Part shown: in pieces, positions 1-13,034 of the stretch
Position numbering within the stretch: the stretch's first letter is position 1
Layout: every line of letters begins with the position of its first letter
From: Cyanoderma ruficeps
Lineage: Eukaryota; Chordata; Aves; Passeriformes; Timaliidae
Length of the DNA: 64,000 bases
Direction of reading: 5' to 3'
Assembly (NCBI GenBank): GCA_008694505.1
Contig: VZDJ01000010.1
Span: 757,775 to 821,774, forward strand
Program-made: the position numbers and the translations under genes
The notes under the pieces: model-generated
What the model saw: the letters and a program-made list of their open reading frames with translations, nothing else
Databases searched by the model: none
What the model was told of the DNA's origin: nothing

Positions 1-3000
1 AGTAGGCCGTGGAAGATTGGCAGTGCACATTAAGAACTGTGTGGCTGTTGGGCACATATATAAAATGATGTACTGAAAATGGATGACTGAAGGTAAGAAA
101 TCACTGGCACACCTAACACATAATGAGCTGCTCTGAGAAAGGAGTAGCTTTCTTTTAGTTTGGATCTATGAAAATAAGGCAGGAACAGATGTCCAAGATA
201 ATTTAGCTCTTTGAAGTGGAGGTTTTTTATACAAAAAGATAAAAAATATTGTTATCATCTTTTGCTACTAGAGATAGTATTTTTACACAGAGGGACCCCA
301 AATGAGAAGGACAGTGTTTGATGGACAGGCCCCAGTATCCAAAGAGTGTATTTAAATCTGTATGTATACAAAACATGTGCCTGTATATATATATATATAC
401 GGACATTCATATAACATGTTTTCACCTGGCCTTCAAAGTCTGAGTGATGCTCTAGTGAAGACAACTCATGCTTTGCTTATGCTGGTCTGTATTTGAAGAC
501 ATTCTATGTGTACAAAAAATGCACTGGGCATTTTTTATGAATGTATGGATGAATGCAGATTATAGGAATGACTTCTAAGCTTCTGAATCTAAACATAATA
601 ATTTGGCCTATTATCAGCAGACCTGACCCAGAAATACTGAAGGAAAACCAAATCTCTATATGATGCAATAAACTTCTGAATATTACATGGAAACATTTCT
701 TCCTTTGCTGTTGAACAGCCATGGGAAGCAGAATATCAGTTCCTGGAAATTCCTCTTTCCAGGAGCCAATAAATCACTCTCTTTTGCCCACTCACTGATA
801 GCACTGTATCCTACCATCCATTAAACTATCCATGCCAGGAAGAGATAGCATCAGATATTGTCCAAATTCTGCCAGTGCGCCCAAAATCTGATTAGGTGAG
901 AAACCGACAAAAAAGCAAGCAATCCATGCTTAGCCCTACTGAGGAAGACAGAAAGCCTTGCCTGGCAATTAATTCCTTTGTAGTTGCAAAAGTAGAAATC
1001 TAACTTCACATGTGTGAGCAGAAGGTGTTGAGCAGGTGTCCACACAAAAAGAATTCCTTGCATTGCCTGAGACTAGCTAGCAAGTAAATGCTGAAGAAGA
1101 CAGAAAAAAACTTATTGTAATGTAATCACTTTAAAAAATCAGAGAAAATATGTCTACTCTAATCTTACCAACTAATGAACTGATACCGTAAAGGCTGAGA
1201 CTTCACTAACTAATAGTTTCCAGGTTCCTTCATGAAACAAGGGTTAAAGCATGGGGTTTAGTGAAACCAAGCACAAATATGACAGTGCAGACCAACTGCT
1301 TACACTCCTAAGCCACAAAATTTCTCACAAGAAATTAATATAAACATGTTTAAGAAAGATTTATATAATAATAAAAACTCCATGAACTGGTGACTTCATC
1401 TCTTCTCCTTTTATTCCAACTTAAATTATTTCCACTGTCTTTCATATTCTGGTTAAATTAAAATCTTACTCAGTATCCTACTGATCTGACTATGATTTTT
1501 TTTCCAGCCAGAAAGAACAACCCAACCTTCAGGAAACAGATGTGCAAGGACCCATACACAGAATTCAGATAATTCCTTAACTGTACATTTGATGATCAAG
1601 ATATACTAAATATCATATCATAATGACTGTTTTCTAGTTTCTTTGACATTGATTTCTCTGTTGTTCTTTTCTTCCCTTACATCTTTAATATTTGTATATT
1701 TAAATTTGAGTACCAGGTCTAGAAATGGCACTAATGTTCTAATTTTGATTGAATATTGTGCAAGAATTCTTGTTTCTATTACACATTTTCCACTTTAAGT
1801 ACCCAAATATCAAGGGAATGAAATTTTCATCTATGATAGTACAAGATCTGTCCAAATCAGTTGTATTTACATAAGGTTCTAATTCTTTGTAGATAAAAAT
1901 TGTTGTCTTGCATGGTATACAGTTAGAAACAAATCAAAACTCTGTTTCAATTAAAATCAATTCCCAAATAATTATAAATTAGATTCACTCTGTTTTTCTG
2001 CCCAGAAACTGAATTATTCCAAACCACTATGCTATTTTAAAAATTCTTGGCAACAAAATTTTTTGCCCTTCTTCTCAGGTTTTTCACCAGAATAGTTAGG
2101 TTAGATGAAAAAAAAATATTATATATAAAACCTTTTAGAATATCTGAATGAAGGACAGAAAACAGATCTAAAGTTTAGTGGGGCCATCTTTCCCCCCCAT
2201 TATATCATGTCTTTGACCTAATTTTGAGTAGGAATCTCAATGAATGGGAGTACCCCTCACCTGCCAGCAGCTCATCTCTGGTGTCTCATCATTCCTAATA
2301 CCTGCTCATGGGAAGAATATTCTTAAATGCGGGAGGAGGGAGAGAAACAAAAAGCCCAGGTTTACTCCCTCATATATCTCAAATTCAAATCATGTTTGTA
2401 TCCATCCATTTCAAACTTCATTCTCCAGTCTTTAGAGAAGCAAAGACTTCACCCACTTTAAAAATGGGGCAATTGGTTCTAATTGAACTTCTCTGATTTA
2501 CCTCCTTACTCTTTTGTTGCAAATACCTCTTTGGACCACCCAACACAACTCAGCTATCTTTCCCTGGCATTTATAAACTCCGAGCCCTTGCAAATGTTGT
2601 CCCTATTAGTCATTGCTTGGCCCAGATATAACTGGCATAGTGAGGTTTTCTGAGCATATTTTTAATTTGAAGTCAGCTACTTTTGACTCTTGGACATGAG
2701 ACCAAAGACAGGATATCATACACTAAATCAGTGTAATAATTAGCTTGATATATGCTTCTTAATTAGTATAATTGTGATTGGCAAAAAACTCTTATGTTTT
2801 CATGACACAGGGGTTAATGATATATATAAATTATGGTGATGGTGTCCCATTAGTTGGAGTCCCAAAGCCATCCCTGTGGAGGGCATATATAGCACAGCTA
2901 TAATTCTTCCAATGGTCTAGCTCTGTGGTGGAGTTCTAGGATCTCAGTAACTTGCAAGAGCCTGGGTGGCCCAAAGTCACCATTTGGGTGGCCCATGGAG

Positions 3001-5462
3001 CAGAATTTCACTGTTCTGAGTAGTCATGGTGTGTTTAGACTGACAGTGTAAATGAACACAAAATTCCATTACCCCCTAGGTGGGAGCAGAAGGCACAGAA
3101 GATTGGGATAGCATGCAACTGAAGGCGCATTGCTCCTCTAGGATTCAAAAACTTCCAATTTAGTACATTGTCTACTTCTAATCCTGAACGTAGATGGCGT
3201 CAGAAATAGTTGTGCTTAAATTAGAACCAAGACATGATGTACAAGCCGAGTTAAGGCTCCTGCAGTCATCATCTACTCAGGGTAGCGGACAGACAGAACT
3301 AAATGCATGTGGTTCTATTTCTGCCTCTTGCCTTTGCTAGCTGAAACCCATATGTGAATCACAGTCTGCTTGAGATGTTCTGCTAGTATATATCATTGTT
3401 CAAAGTGCCATGTGTGCACTTACTTCATTTAAATCTCTGTTCCCTAAGGGATAGTTCATTTAAAACTTGAGAGAGAGAAGATCCTCTTAAATGTGATCTG
3501 TTCATGTATATCCAGATGCACTGGCAGACATGGTGAGCACTTTGATGAGACCTCAAGTTTAGCTCAGGCTGCTAGAATCCAAGCAGATGATTTGCAAGTT
3601 TTCAATGAAATTTGGATCAGAAAGAGATGAAAGAGAAATGTGCTGTGTTGGTTCCTAGTGGTACTAAAGAACATAGAGGTGTTTCTGGAAGGATCAAGCA
3701 AAGCAAAATCAGAACTGCTGCTTTGTGCAGAATGGAAACAAGACAACAAGAGATCACACAAATAGCAAGAAGCTTTTCTTCCTAAATAAGTGGTATAATC
3801 TGAATATATATTGAAATATTTGACTTAACATATGCTTGAGAGCACAGAGCTCTCTCATGTTGTAAAAAGAAAAATATTTCTGGCCATTTTTATAGTTTTC
3901 AATTGCTGTTGAAAGTAGGAGTATGCTGTAATATATATGCTCAATTCCTTCCTTCATGCATTAAGCATTTTCCAGGAAATGTGGCTTCTCTAGATTTACA
4001 AAATTCAAGGGTCCACAGATAATCTCTTTGCTTGGAGAGGATCATTTGGTTCCTTTGGTAAAATATACATCTCCAGAGGACAAAATCAGTGAAAAATTAA
4101 AACTGACAAGCAGCATTTATCCATCATGAACTTTTACTCTGAGGTTACTAGAGAGCGAACTAAGCTGTATGCTCGATTTTTTTTGTTGTTTTTATTGTAC
4201 TGTTTTTTCAAAAGCTGTGAATTTTCAGCATAATTGTGTGTGGTATAGTTCTCATTGCAGCAACCCAAAAGTTAAAAAAAGAAAAGAAAGCCAACTAGGC
4301 AATGTACTTAAAATTGGGTTCCTATGACTGTGGGGGGTCTTTGAAGTGTTTTTAAAGTGGCAAAATGGTAACATAACTGCGTTTCTATGACTGTATATAG
4401 GCATTGGCTTCAGTTCACAAATCTCAAATTCCACTCAGTTCTCTGTGCCTGGTGTTTTCTATTGGCATGGCACTTCCTGCAGCCTAGAGCAAATCAACAG
4501 GATTTAAGATGGCTTGGATGGATTTAAGATGCCTAACTCTGGAATTTACTTTTGTTGAAATTCTTGACCCAGATCACCTGCCTTTCAGCCTCAGGTGTGA
4601 ATCAGAACACCATTCAATTCTGTCCCAACCCAATTCCTGTCCTCTATCTCTTCTTCCTCTTTTAGCATACAATTTACTTGCTCCAGTGGAAGAACAGCAA
4701 GCTGGAGGGCAGTGATTGATATAGCACCACATATAAATGGTGGTCAAGAACATAACAATAACTTTGCTGCTGCTATCAAAATGAGCCAATTAAATGCCAC
4801 ATTTTAATATAAACTTTTGCCAGGACTGTATTTGCTTCATTGAAGTTTCTAACAAGCCTTTAATGTTGCTACAACAGGATATTACTTTTTCTTCAGATAA
4901 AATACAAGTGTTCTGCTACAAAAGGAGTAAAGACTGTGCTATAAGGTTATGTATTAAACAATTTCTGCATACTTCCAAGCACTGTAACTTAATCTTAGCA
5001 TAGTAGGGGTACAGGTTTGCTATGGTGCAAGATGTGAAATGTTTACATAAACCACAGTTAAAAGAATTTCTAGGCTCAGTTCAAGAGTTTACACTTTCAA
5101 AGTCATTCCACCAGGGCATTCATCATGATCACACAATTGCTTTGTCTGAGTTCTTTAATTCTTTCACCCCTCTGAAACAGTGTATTTAAAAACCTATCAC
5201 TGGATTCCTAAACAGACGAGGTCAGCTAGCTGTTGCAATCACATCTCTTCACTAAAAAAGTCATATGTAATCAGCTGAGCTTTGGCTCCAAACTGTTGTA
5301 AACTACCAACTCATATGAATATTACTTGGAAGAGACCTAGGGAAAATGTCTGTAATATCTACTATCTGTGTAATAATCAGAGTTATGTCTACCATTAGCA
5401 CTCAAGCAATTAAGTGCTGGTACTTTTACAGTACCTAAATGGCTTTTTTCCAGTGGTGGTCA
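1..5462. other. Intergenic, no supported gene
   Basis: AT-rich single-copy-looking DNA. Open frames are all under 75 codons, with no splice context or recognisable protein. Only a short (TA)n run stands out. Confidence 0.7.
384..399. repeat. (TA)n microsatellite
   Basis: Eight uninterrupted TA units. Confidence 0.9.
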
Positions 5463-5915
5463 AGCCTGTTAGCCTGGTCACTGCTCAAAGGGTTTGGATA
5501 CCCTTGGCCCTGGTGCCTGGAGGTGGATGCTGGGAGAGCAGGAGTGATGCTTTCTCTCTTATAATGCATTGGGAATTTCTCTCAATATAATGTATTGTGT
5601 TTAAGAGGCCAGGTTTGAGTAGCAAAGGGGCTGCAGGGTTGGCTTCTGTGAGAAGATGCTGAAAACTGCCTCCATATCTGACATAGCCAACTCCAAGACA
5701 GAGAGGCTGCTGGCCAAAGAACCAAGTGATGATGCTGGCATGCCTCTGAGATAACATACTCAAGAGAGGTTGAAAACTGCTGCACAAGAGCAGCTATGAG
5801 AAAGTCAGAGCATGTGAGAGAAAGGGTCCTGCAGACAGCAAGGTCAGTGAAGGAGGAGCAGAGGAGATGCTCCAGAGTTTCTCCCGATCCCACAGTGATG
5901 ATGATGATGCTGAGA
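5463..5915 (-). repeat. Possible dispersed repeat, family not identified
   Basis: On the minus strand AGCATCTCCTCTGCTCC, TGTCTGCAGGACCC, TTGTGCAGCAGTTTT and CTTCTCACAGAAGCCA resemble a repeated avian sequence I remember only in outline. It lies directly before the ERV LTR and might be part of the same insertion. Minus-strand frames of 100 and 127 codons here look incidental. Confidence 0.35.
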
Positions 5916-6104
5916 GAGACTGTTCCTTCAACTACAAGAATCAGCCCAAGGTTTGTGTGTGTCATTATAATCTGAGGGGAAAAAAATCACTGAATGGCTT
6001 CCTTGCTAGGTGATCATCTTCCCAATCTTTTCTGGGTACTTGACCGAAACAAAAGAAGTGGCCAAAAGTCGGTAGAGGAGTGCAGCATCAAGCTACACTT
6101 TTTG

Positions 6105-6822
6105 TCTCTGGGAGTTTCCCTTGGAGGGGAAAGATACAGTGAGTTTTTGGGGGCAGGTAAAGGACGGGGCTGGGAGCAGCTGCGCTCTTGCTCTCGGCAT
6201 CGGAAGGAAGATGGTCAAGCTGTTGTTTTCTGTGGAGAGAATTCACTGTCACCACCAAAGTCCAGTCCTAGGGACCTATTACCATCTGCTCGTGTGTCTG
6301 GGAATCCGGAGCTCGTTTTTCTTTCCTGCCGCCACTGTCCCGCCCCCACCACTTCTCTGGCACTGCCCTGGGTCTTTGCTGCACTTGTAGCCCCACACCC
6401 CCTGCCCTGCCTGGACATCCCCTGCAGCTACCATGGAACTCATACATCCCATCCACCAGCCCAGGATTTCTGCTCATTCCTGCCGTTTCGGCTTGGTGCT
6501 CCTCAAGAGTCCTGCAGGGGCACTGGGATCAGGCTGCCTCAGGGTTTTGTGAAGCAAGGCCTCTCCTTCATCCCCTCCCACCTAGGCCGAGAAGGCCCTC
6601 ACGAGGTTCCTGGTTCTGTTTTCTTGTTAATGCCATAGTTATTGTTGTTTGTTTGCCTTGTTATACATACTAGTAAAGAACTGTTATTCCTATCCCCATA
6701 CCTTTACCTGAAAGCCACTTAATTTCAAAATTAGAGTAATTCAGAGGAAGGCCGTTTACATTCTCCATTCGAAGGGAAGCTCCAGCTTTCCCTGACAGAC
6801 ACCTGTCTTTCAAACTAAGACA
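6105..6822 (+). mobile_element. Endogenous retrovirus LTR (left end unresolved)
   Basis: GC-rich block followed by CATACTAGTAAAGAACTGTT and ending ACACCTGTCTTTCAAACTAAGACA, which I recognise as the 3' part of a dispersed avian LTR family. The right end is near 6822. No convincing TG start or target duplication was found on the left, so it may be truncated. The 214-codon open frame across it (5994-6638) is low-complexity and matches no protein I know; treated as incidental. Confidence 0.6.
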
Positions 6823-7029
6823 ACCTCCTTTGCTATTAATGTTCATCAAAAAGACCTTCTTGTTGTCTGATACAACACTGGCCAGTCTCAACTCTTAATT
6901 GAGCTTTGGCCTTTCATATCTTCTCCCTGAATATTCGAACCACATCTCATCAACTTTCCTTCAAAAATTCAAATATTTCCTTCCTAACCTTACTTCCACA
7001 TACATAATTTCCTTTCCCTCTTGAGTTTC

Positions 7030-7490
7030 AACCTGAGTTCCTTGTTCAGCCTGACATTAGACACAATGGAATTGACTGATCCTGTGCTTTTAAAACGTGC
7101 TTCTTAAGAACCGACTGGCACTCATGGATCCATGAGCCCTCAGAAGCAGATTCCATTTGGACGCTGCTAAGTAGCTCCCTAAGTAGTTTGAAGCTTGTCC
7201 TCTTGAAATCCAGGGTAAGCACTTTGATTGCCTCTTTTTCTCATACACTGAAAATTTTAAAATCAATTATTTTGTCATCATTGTGGCCTAGACAGCCACA
7301 TATCACTGTAGCCACCAGAAGTCCTTCTTTTATTCAGAAATAGCAAGTTTAGGAGGGTAGCATTCCTACTTGGGTCTCTGAGTACCTGGGACATAAACTT
7401 CAGGAATTTGCCAGACTAGTCACAGAAGTATGGTATTTGCAGTAGATCTCTGGGAAGTTGAAATCGCTGATAAGAGCTTTTGATTAGAAA
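7030..7490 (-). mobile_element. Diverged CR1 LINE ORF2 fragment (end of the endonuclease domain)
   Basis: The minus strand gives SDFNFPEIYC (compare the CR1 endonuclease GDFNFPDICW), followed after a frame shift by NLLFLNKR and a glycine-rich segment like LLFTNREGLVGDV; TCCAGGGTAAGCACTTTGATTG (7210) and TCTGGGAAGTTGAA (7450) match internal CR1 DNA on the opposite strand. Old and full of stops. Confidence 0.7.
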
Positions 7491-7934
7491 TTTATCATAA
7501 TTCTAAAGAACACATCAAAAGGTGAGAAGACATTTATTCCTTCCCAAATATGGAATCACAGAATCACAAAATGTGTGCCTGAATGAGGAAGAGGTCAACA
7601 AAGTCAGAGGAACTCACAGGAGTGTTCAGCAGGGCCTGTGGGCTTGGAACAGTCACTGTGAGACCCCTAGCACCCTACAGCAGGGCAGTGGGGAGAGGAG
7701 CACGGGAAGGGGTGGCCTTAGCGCAGCACCCAGACCTGCTGATCTCCCCAAAGCCAAGACTCAAGCCCAAGCCCGAAGTCTTGCTCAGGTGTGCACACTG
7801 TGGGTGTACCCAGGGAGGCCTGAGCACAGCATGAGGATGGAGGCAGTTAGGGTACATGGTGCCCCTTCTATCTGAGTGTGCTCTGTGGCTATACTGGGTT
7901 TGCAGTCCTTGGACACCCATGGTGGAGCCATGTC

Positions 7935-8090
7935 ACACTTTAACCCCCAGCCAGGAGCTCCACGCCACACTGCTGCAACTCACTGCTTGGTGGGGGGAGA
8001 GGATTGAAGGGTTAAAGGTGAGAAAACTCGTGGCTCGACATAAAAGCAGTTTAAGAAGAAAAGCAAAAGTCACACATGCAAAGTTGGCCA
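7935..8090. mobile_element. Fragment resembling a common avian ERVL-type LTR
   Basis: TTTAACCCCCAGCCAGGAGC, GGTTAAAGGTGAGAAAACTCG and AGCAGTTTAAGAAGAAAAGCAAAAG follow the order of blocks in a widespread avian LTR (TTTAACCCCAGCC ... GTGAGAAAACTCGTGG ... CAGTTTAATAG ... AAAGCAAAAG). Decayed; orientation and full extent not resolved. Confidence 0.5.
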
Positions 8091-11000
8091 CCCCCACCCA
8101 CTTCCACAAGCACTGCCACTGCTGCTGCAGTGGGCTCCTCTTTCTGTGTTCTGCCTAGTCCGACCTCTCTGAGTATGACAACCATCCCAGGGGAGAAAGC
8201 TCTAAACAAGATGGACTTGAGACACCTACTGCTGCATTTTCAAAGGTAGTTTAAGTTGAAGAATTAAAAGAATTATGAAGCTAGTAACTGTCTTTGGATA
8301 TTAATTGTAACTAAAATCCATGATTGCAGTAATCTGTCTTCCTGGCTTTCCACATTTATGCCTTGGATTTGCTAGGCAACCACTAACAAACTCTACCAGG
8401 TGCACAAGGGTGGAACTCCATGCTCCTCTGGTCAAAGTCCTCTCATGTTGGCAGCTCTGGGGGAAAAGGATAGTTATATAAGCTGTGTTCACCCAGTCTG
8501 ACAGGTTGTATGCATTTCTCACTAGTACAAAGGCCTGCGAATTGTGGCAGTGGGAATTCGTAGACACTCACTTCTTCTGACTCCACTGCAGAGGAGATAA
8601 TCTACATTACAAAAGTACCCTCTAGTTCCTGAAACAGTTCGGGACAGCTATATTCATTAGTGAGTAGATTTCCATGGGAGTGAGGTGTGGACACTGAAGA
8701 GATGATTATCTTCTCAGAAAAGCTCAGTTTGGTGTAATCTGGCCAATCTTTCCCACAAGCTTTTCTTCACCTCCCGGCATAGGCATAGCTACTCATCTGT
8801 CGCCATCTTCCTCAGTGACAGCCGTCTCTCTGAGGAAGAGAACGACCACACAAAGGTAAAAAAGGAAAAAAGTAAAGTAGAATGATTGAAATAACATTAC
8901 ATTGACCCAGTGATTTCAACAGGGTGGGTCCACCTGTGCAGAGATGTTTGCAGCAGTGGAGCCAAAAATGTGACAAAACCAAGTTTTCCTTGCTTTTAAG
9001 TCTGCAGTTGATTATAGAAACAAAAATGGTACCAGAAAGCTGGAAGCAAATTTTAAGGGCCATAATCAAAACCAAAAGATGAACTGAGAAATATTTTAAC
9101 CTGCCAGAATTTGTGTGCAAAGGTTCTATGTTTCCTCTGCAAGATGTGATAATATTTTTCCCACTTAGCAGAGGATATTGTGAATATTAGTGTGAGAGCA
9201 ATCAGAAGATTAAGCAAAAGGCAGCCTTGGACATGAGCCTGGTCAGTCAGGTAGTGAAGTAATTGTTTTTAATATGTTATTTTTATAGGTAAGATCATAA
9301 TTACAGACAGCTCTTCAAACTTCTTACTTTTCACGTTTTTGTTTTTGTTTAGAACCCTTTAATTAAGCAAGAGTATTGTGGCCTGCTATTTCAAGTTACT
9401 TAAAGATTGTCAAAGGCAGAAAGATTTTTTATAAAATCAGGTTTGCATTGCTTTAAAGGAGAAACAGCACCTAATTTTGAAAATCCCACAAGTTTTGTAT
9501 TTTTATTCTTAGATAAAAGCTTTGACATATAGACCTTTAGTTTGTAAATTAAGTTCCTAATGTCAGGTGAATAGAACCTATTTAGTCCAACTTCTAGTGA
9601 TTTTTCATCAAGGAAAAACCCAGCTAATAAAGTTTTTTTAATTTTTTATTACCTCCCTATGTTGAAACACCCTATAAACAAATTGGTATATTGAAAACTA
9701 GTTTACTGCTCTTTTGATATTTTGGAGAGAATAAAATTTTCAAATCAAGATTTCCATATCCTAAGATCAAAAAAGACCTGGGAGACTATAACTACAGAAG
9801 TTACTTTGGCAAAATGTCACATTTGTGTTGAGCTCTCTGATGTTACATGAATTACTTATCTACTAATTCTAATTTTTTTTTAATTGCAAGATATGACAGT
9901 AGAACTACTTCATGAAATTTCAATGTAAAATAATGACAGGCACTAGATTAGTGTAACCAAGAAGGACTGAAATGATCAATTTTTAGTTATTGTAGCCTGT
10001 TTGATATATTTTTAATGATTTTAGATAACCGCTATAATAACTTAAAGGTATTCAATTTAGTTTTACAACAAAATGATGCTCTTCTGGGTGCTCTTTAAGG
10101 AGTGAAAAGATTTTTAATATGAGCTTGATATATTCATCACCCTTAGTTTTCTCATTCTGTTACATAAATACAATCTCTAATTGTGATGTAAATGTTTTTC
10201 AACATTTTCAAAGTAAAAATTTCAATTCTGATTTCATCTTTGGGTGCCCTGCCCTAAAAAAGTATTTGATGTTAAGTCTATACAAATGGAAACATATCTT
10301 TAGGCTCCAATAATGTCTTGAATTAAATACAGTAAAACAAGTTCTATATTGGTTTAGAGCCTGCATAATAAAGCCATTCCATGAGGATTTTTTCAGGTTG
10401 TAATTCAGTGTAGAATCTAGCCTGACTTCTTTTAATAAAGTGCATAGGACAAATGTTGGTTTATAAAAGCCATAATTCAAAATTCTATCTAAACTACAGA
10501 TGAAGATTTGCTTATATAAGCAAAATGTCTAGTTTTAAAATATGCCTTTATTTCAATTAATGGGCTTATGTGACTTTACTGTGCAGAATAATCTTAAATT
10601 AGTTGTTATTTTTTTCTTACATAGGGCTTCTAATGGGCATTTTTTTCTCACCCTGATATTATCTGATCACATAACTATAATTGTATATATTTGTAACTAT
10701 TTGGATGCAGTTTGCTATTTTCAAGATTGTGGGGTTTTGGTACTATTTTCTGGGGTTTTTTATAATCCAGTAACAAATTGAAAAATGTTATAAACTTCTT
10801 TGATGTTTTAGACTGAGTGTGAAACCCACCCACACCGTAACTGGATATACTGCATCTGTAAGTCTGAAAATATCTTATTTTCCTATATTGTCCAGTTTTC
10901 TTTAATTTATTACCAGCTTCTGCTTTTTTCCTAGATTTTGCTGATTCTTTTACTTCATGACCTGAATCTTTTACTTCATAAATTTACAGCATACAAGTAT

Positions 11001-13015
11001 CAGCATATTCCAAATGATTTGCATCCCTAAAGTGATGGCTAAGGCTCAGCAATCGATCTTTCAGCACAGCTAAATTTGTTCATCTACATATATTTTGCAT
11101 GTCTTCAGAAACAGAGCCACCCATAAAACAGGTACTTATATTGCATGTACCTCTTAAAATAAAGTATTCTATATAAAGAATAGATCTTCCTGAAAAAAAA
11201 ATTTCTAGGAATCCTCTGGAGTTGCCAGAGTTTTCAGCAACTGCAAATTTTGAAAGCCATCACAACGGTAATAATTTGATGTAAACAGGGATACACGATT
11301 TGCTGACTGGTAATCATTTGTCATGTTTCAGATGGAAAGAAAATGTTCCCTTGTTTTGTTTATTCCCTCTTGTTGTAGAAGCAGACTGGGAACAGGACAC
11401 ATTAGCACGGAGAGACACCAAGTGAAGAGACCTGAGGAGTGTGAAGGAAGACTCATTCCTTGAACCTCCAGGAGCTGCACCCCTCCAGGTGCAGGGGTGA
11501 GGACTCTGCCCACCTTCTCTTCCACACAAGAGGAGGAGACAGGTGTCAAGGCAGGGTTTGGACCAAAGGTCCCAAGGGCTGCCTCAGGTCATACAAATGG
11601 CAAGTCTCTGAGCTTGTGGTGGGGGAATGTTGAAACGTTCAGTGAAAATTGTGGATGTGACCTGATTACCTCAGCCAACTGTAAGTGACCTCAGACACAT
11701 GGACAAACACAGTGGAGATTAGATTTGAACCATCAAATGCATTCCTGTGCAGTTGTACTTGCATGTCTGCAAGACATTTGGTGCGGATAAGTCACCAAGA
11801 TCAGCCACTTCCATACCCCTACTGTACTCAGCCTCATTCAAAATCCTGTGCCATTTTGGAGACAGTTGTGCTTGATTTTTTAGGATCCATACCTCTGTCC
11901 ATACCTCCTCAGACCACCCTCTTCCTTCACTCAACATGGGCCTCCAGGGAAAGATGTATCTATGTTCAACCTCTGTTGACCAAAGCCTCCAGCCTGAACT
12001 TCTGACGTGTTTAAGCCTGTGGCTCCATGGTGCATCTGTGTCAAAGATTTTGCTTTGCAACCATTTAACTATTTAAACTATTCCATGGGCACTAGAATAT
12101 GAACCAATTCTCTGTTTCTCAGGGTGGAAGCTGTAGGTAGCTGAATCATATGGTTCAAAAGCAAACATACTGTTCACCATTTCACATGGTGAAAACTACA
12201 GTAAATGAACTGAAAGGAACATGAAACACATATTAGGAGGAAAACTATGTTTGCAAAGCTACTGTTTCTTGGCATAATATGGATAAAAGAGCTGTTTTAC
12301 CTTCAGTGGCTTGTACAAAAGAGGTCTTCTGGTACAATCCACACCATCTTTTTATATTTCCCTTTACTCCAAAGAGCTTTTCCTGAAGGCAGATGTGGCA
12401 GGCCTAAAGAATAGAGCAGATCCCCTTACTGTCTTACGTGCACATATGGGCTGAGACAAGAGATAATGTGAATTCCTCAGTGTACACTGATTTCTCCTCT
12501 TCAGCAGAGCTGAAAGACGTACAGCAGCTTGGTATTCATCTGTGCCAGTAACATAACAGATCATCTAGTCTGAACAATTAGTATCAACACAAAATAACAC
12601 CTTCAAGTGTAAACAGTATTACTCATGAGAGAATATATTATTTCAGTCATAGCACACTGAAAAAACAGTATCAAGGTATTACATTTAAAATGGACAATAC
12701 CAGATAATGGCAAAGCTATGGCTCTGTTATTAAAGGATTTGAAAACTGAAATCCATTTCCTTTACCAGTCAGCATGGACAGGAGGGCACTGGATAAAGAT
12801 TATATCAGTTTTTATTTCCACACTGATAAACTTGCAGGGCTTTGCATGCCCTCCCTCATTAAAAACTTCTTCTGCTGAGACCATTTGCACCTCAGCCTGA
12901 CAAAATGGTTCCTGATGCAAGATGAGCTCATTGACCTGGAGCAATTTATAGGTATTCTGCTAGATAGATAATCTACTACAGAGAAGTTCTGTCATAGTTT
13001 TTCCCCTTTTCGTCT

Positions 13016-13034
13016 TTTGTTGTTGTTGTTGTTT
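13016..13034. repeat. (GTT)n microsatellite
   Basis: Short uninterrupted TTG/GTT run. Confidence 0.85.

Noticed and set aside
5994..6638. 214-codon frame as a new gene
   Set aside because: It overlaps an LTR-like repeat, is low-complexity (Pro/Ser-rich) and has no recognisable domain or splice context.
7553..7572. AATCACAGAATCACAAAA as a CR1 3' end on the minus strand
   Set aside because: The sequence beyond it does not continue into the CR1 tail block, so it is only an octamer-like coincidence.
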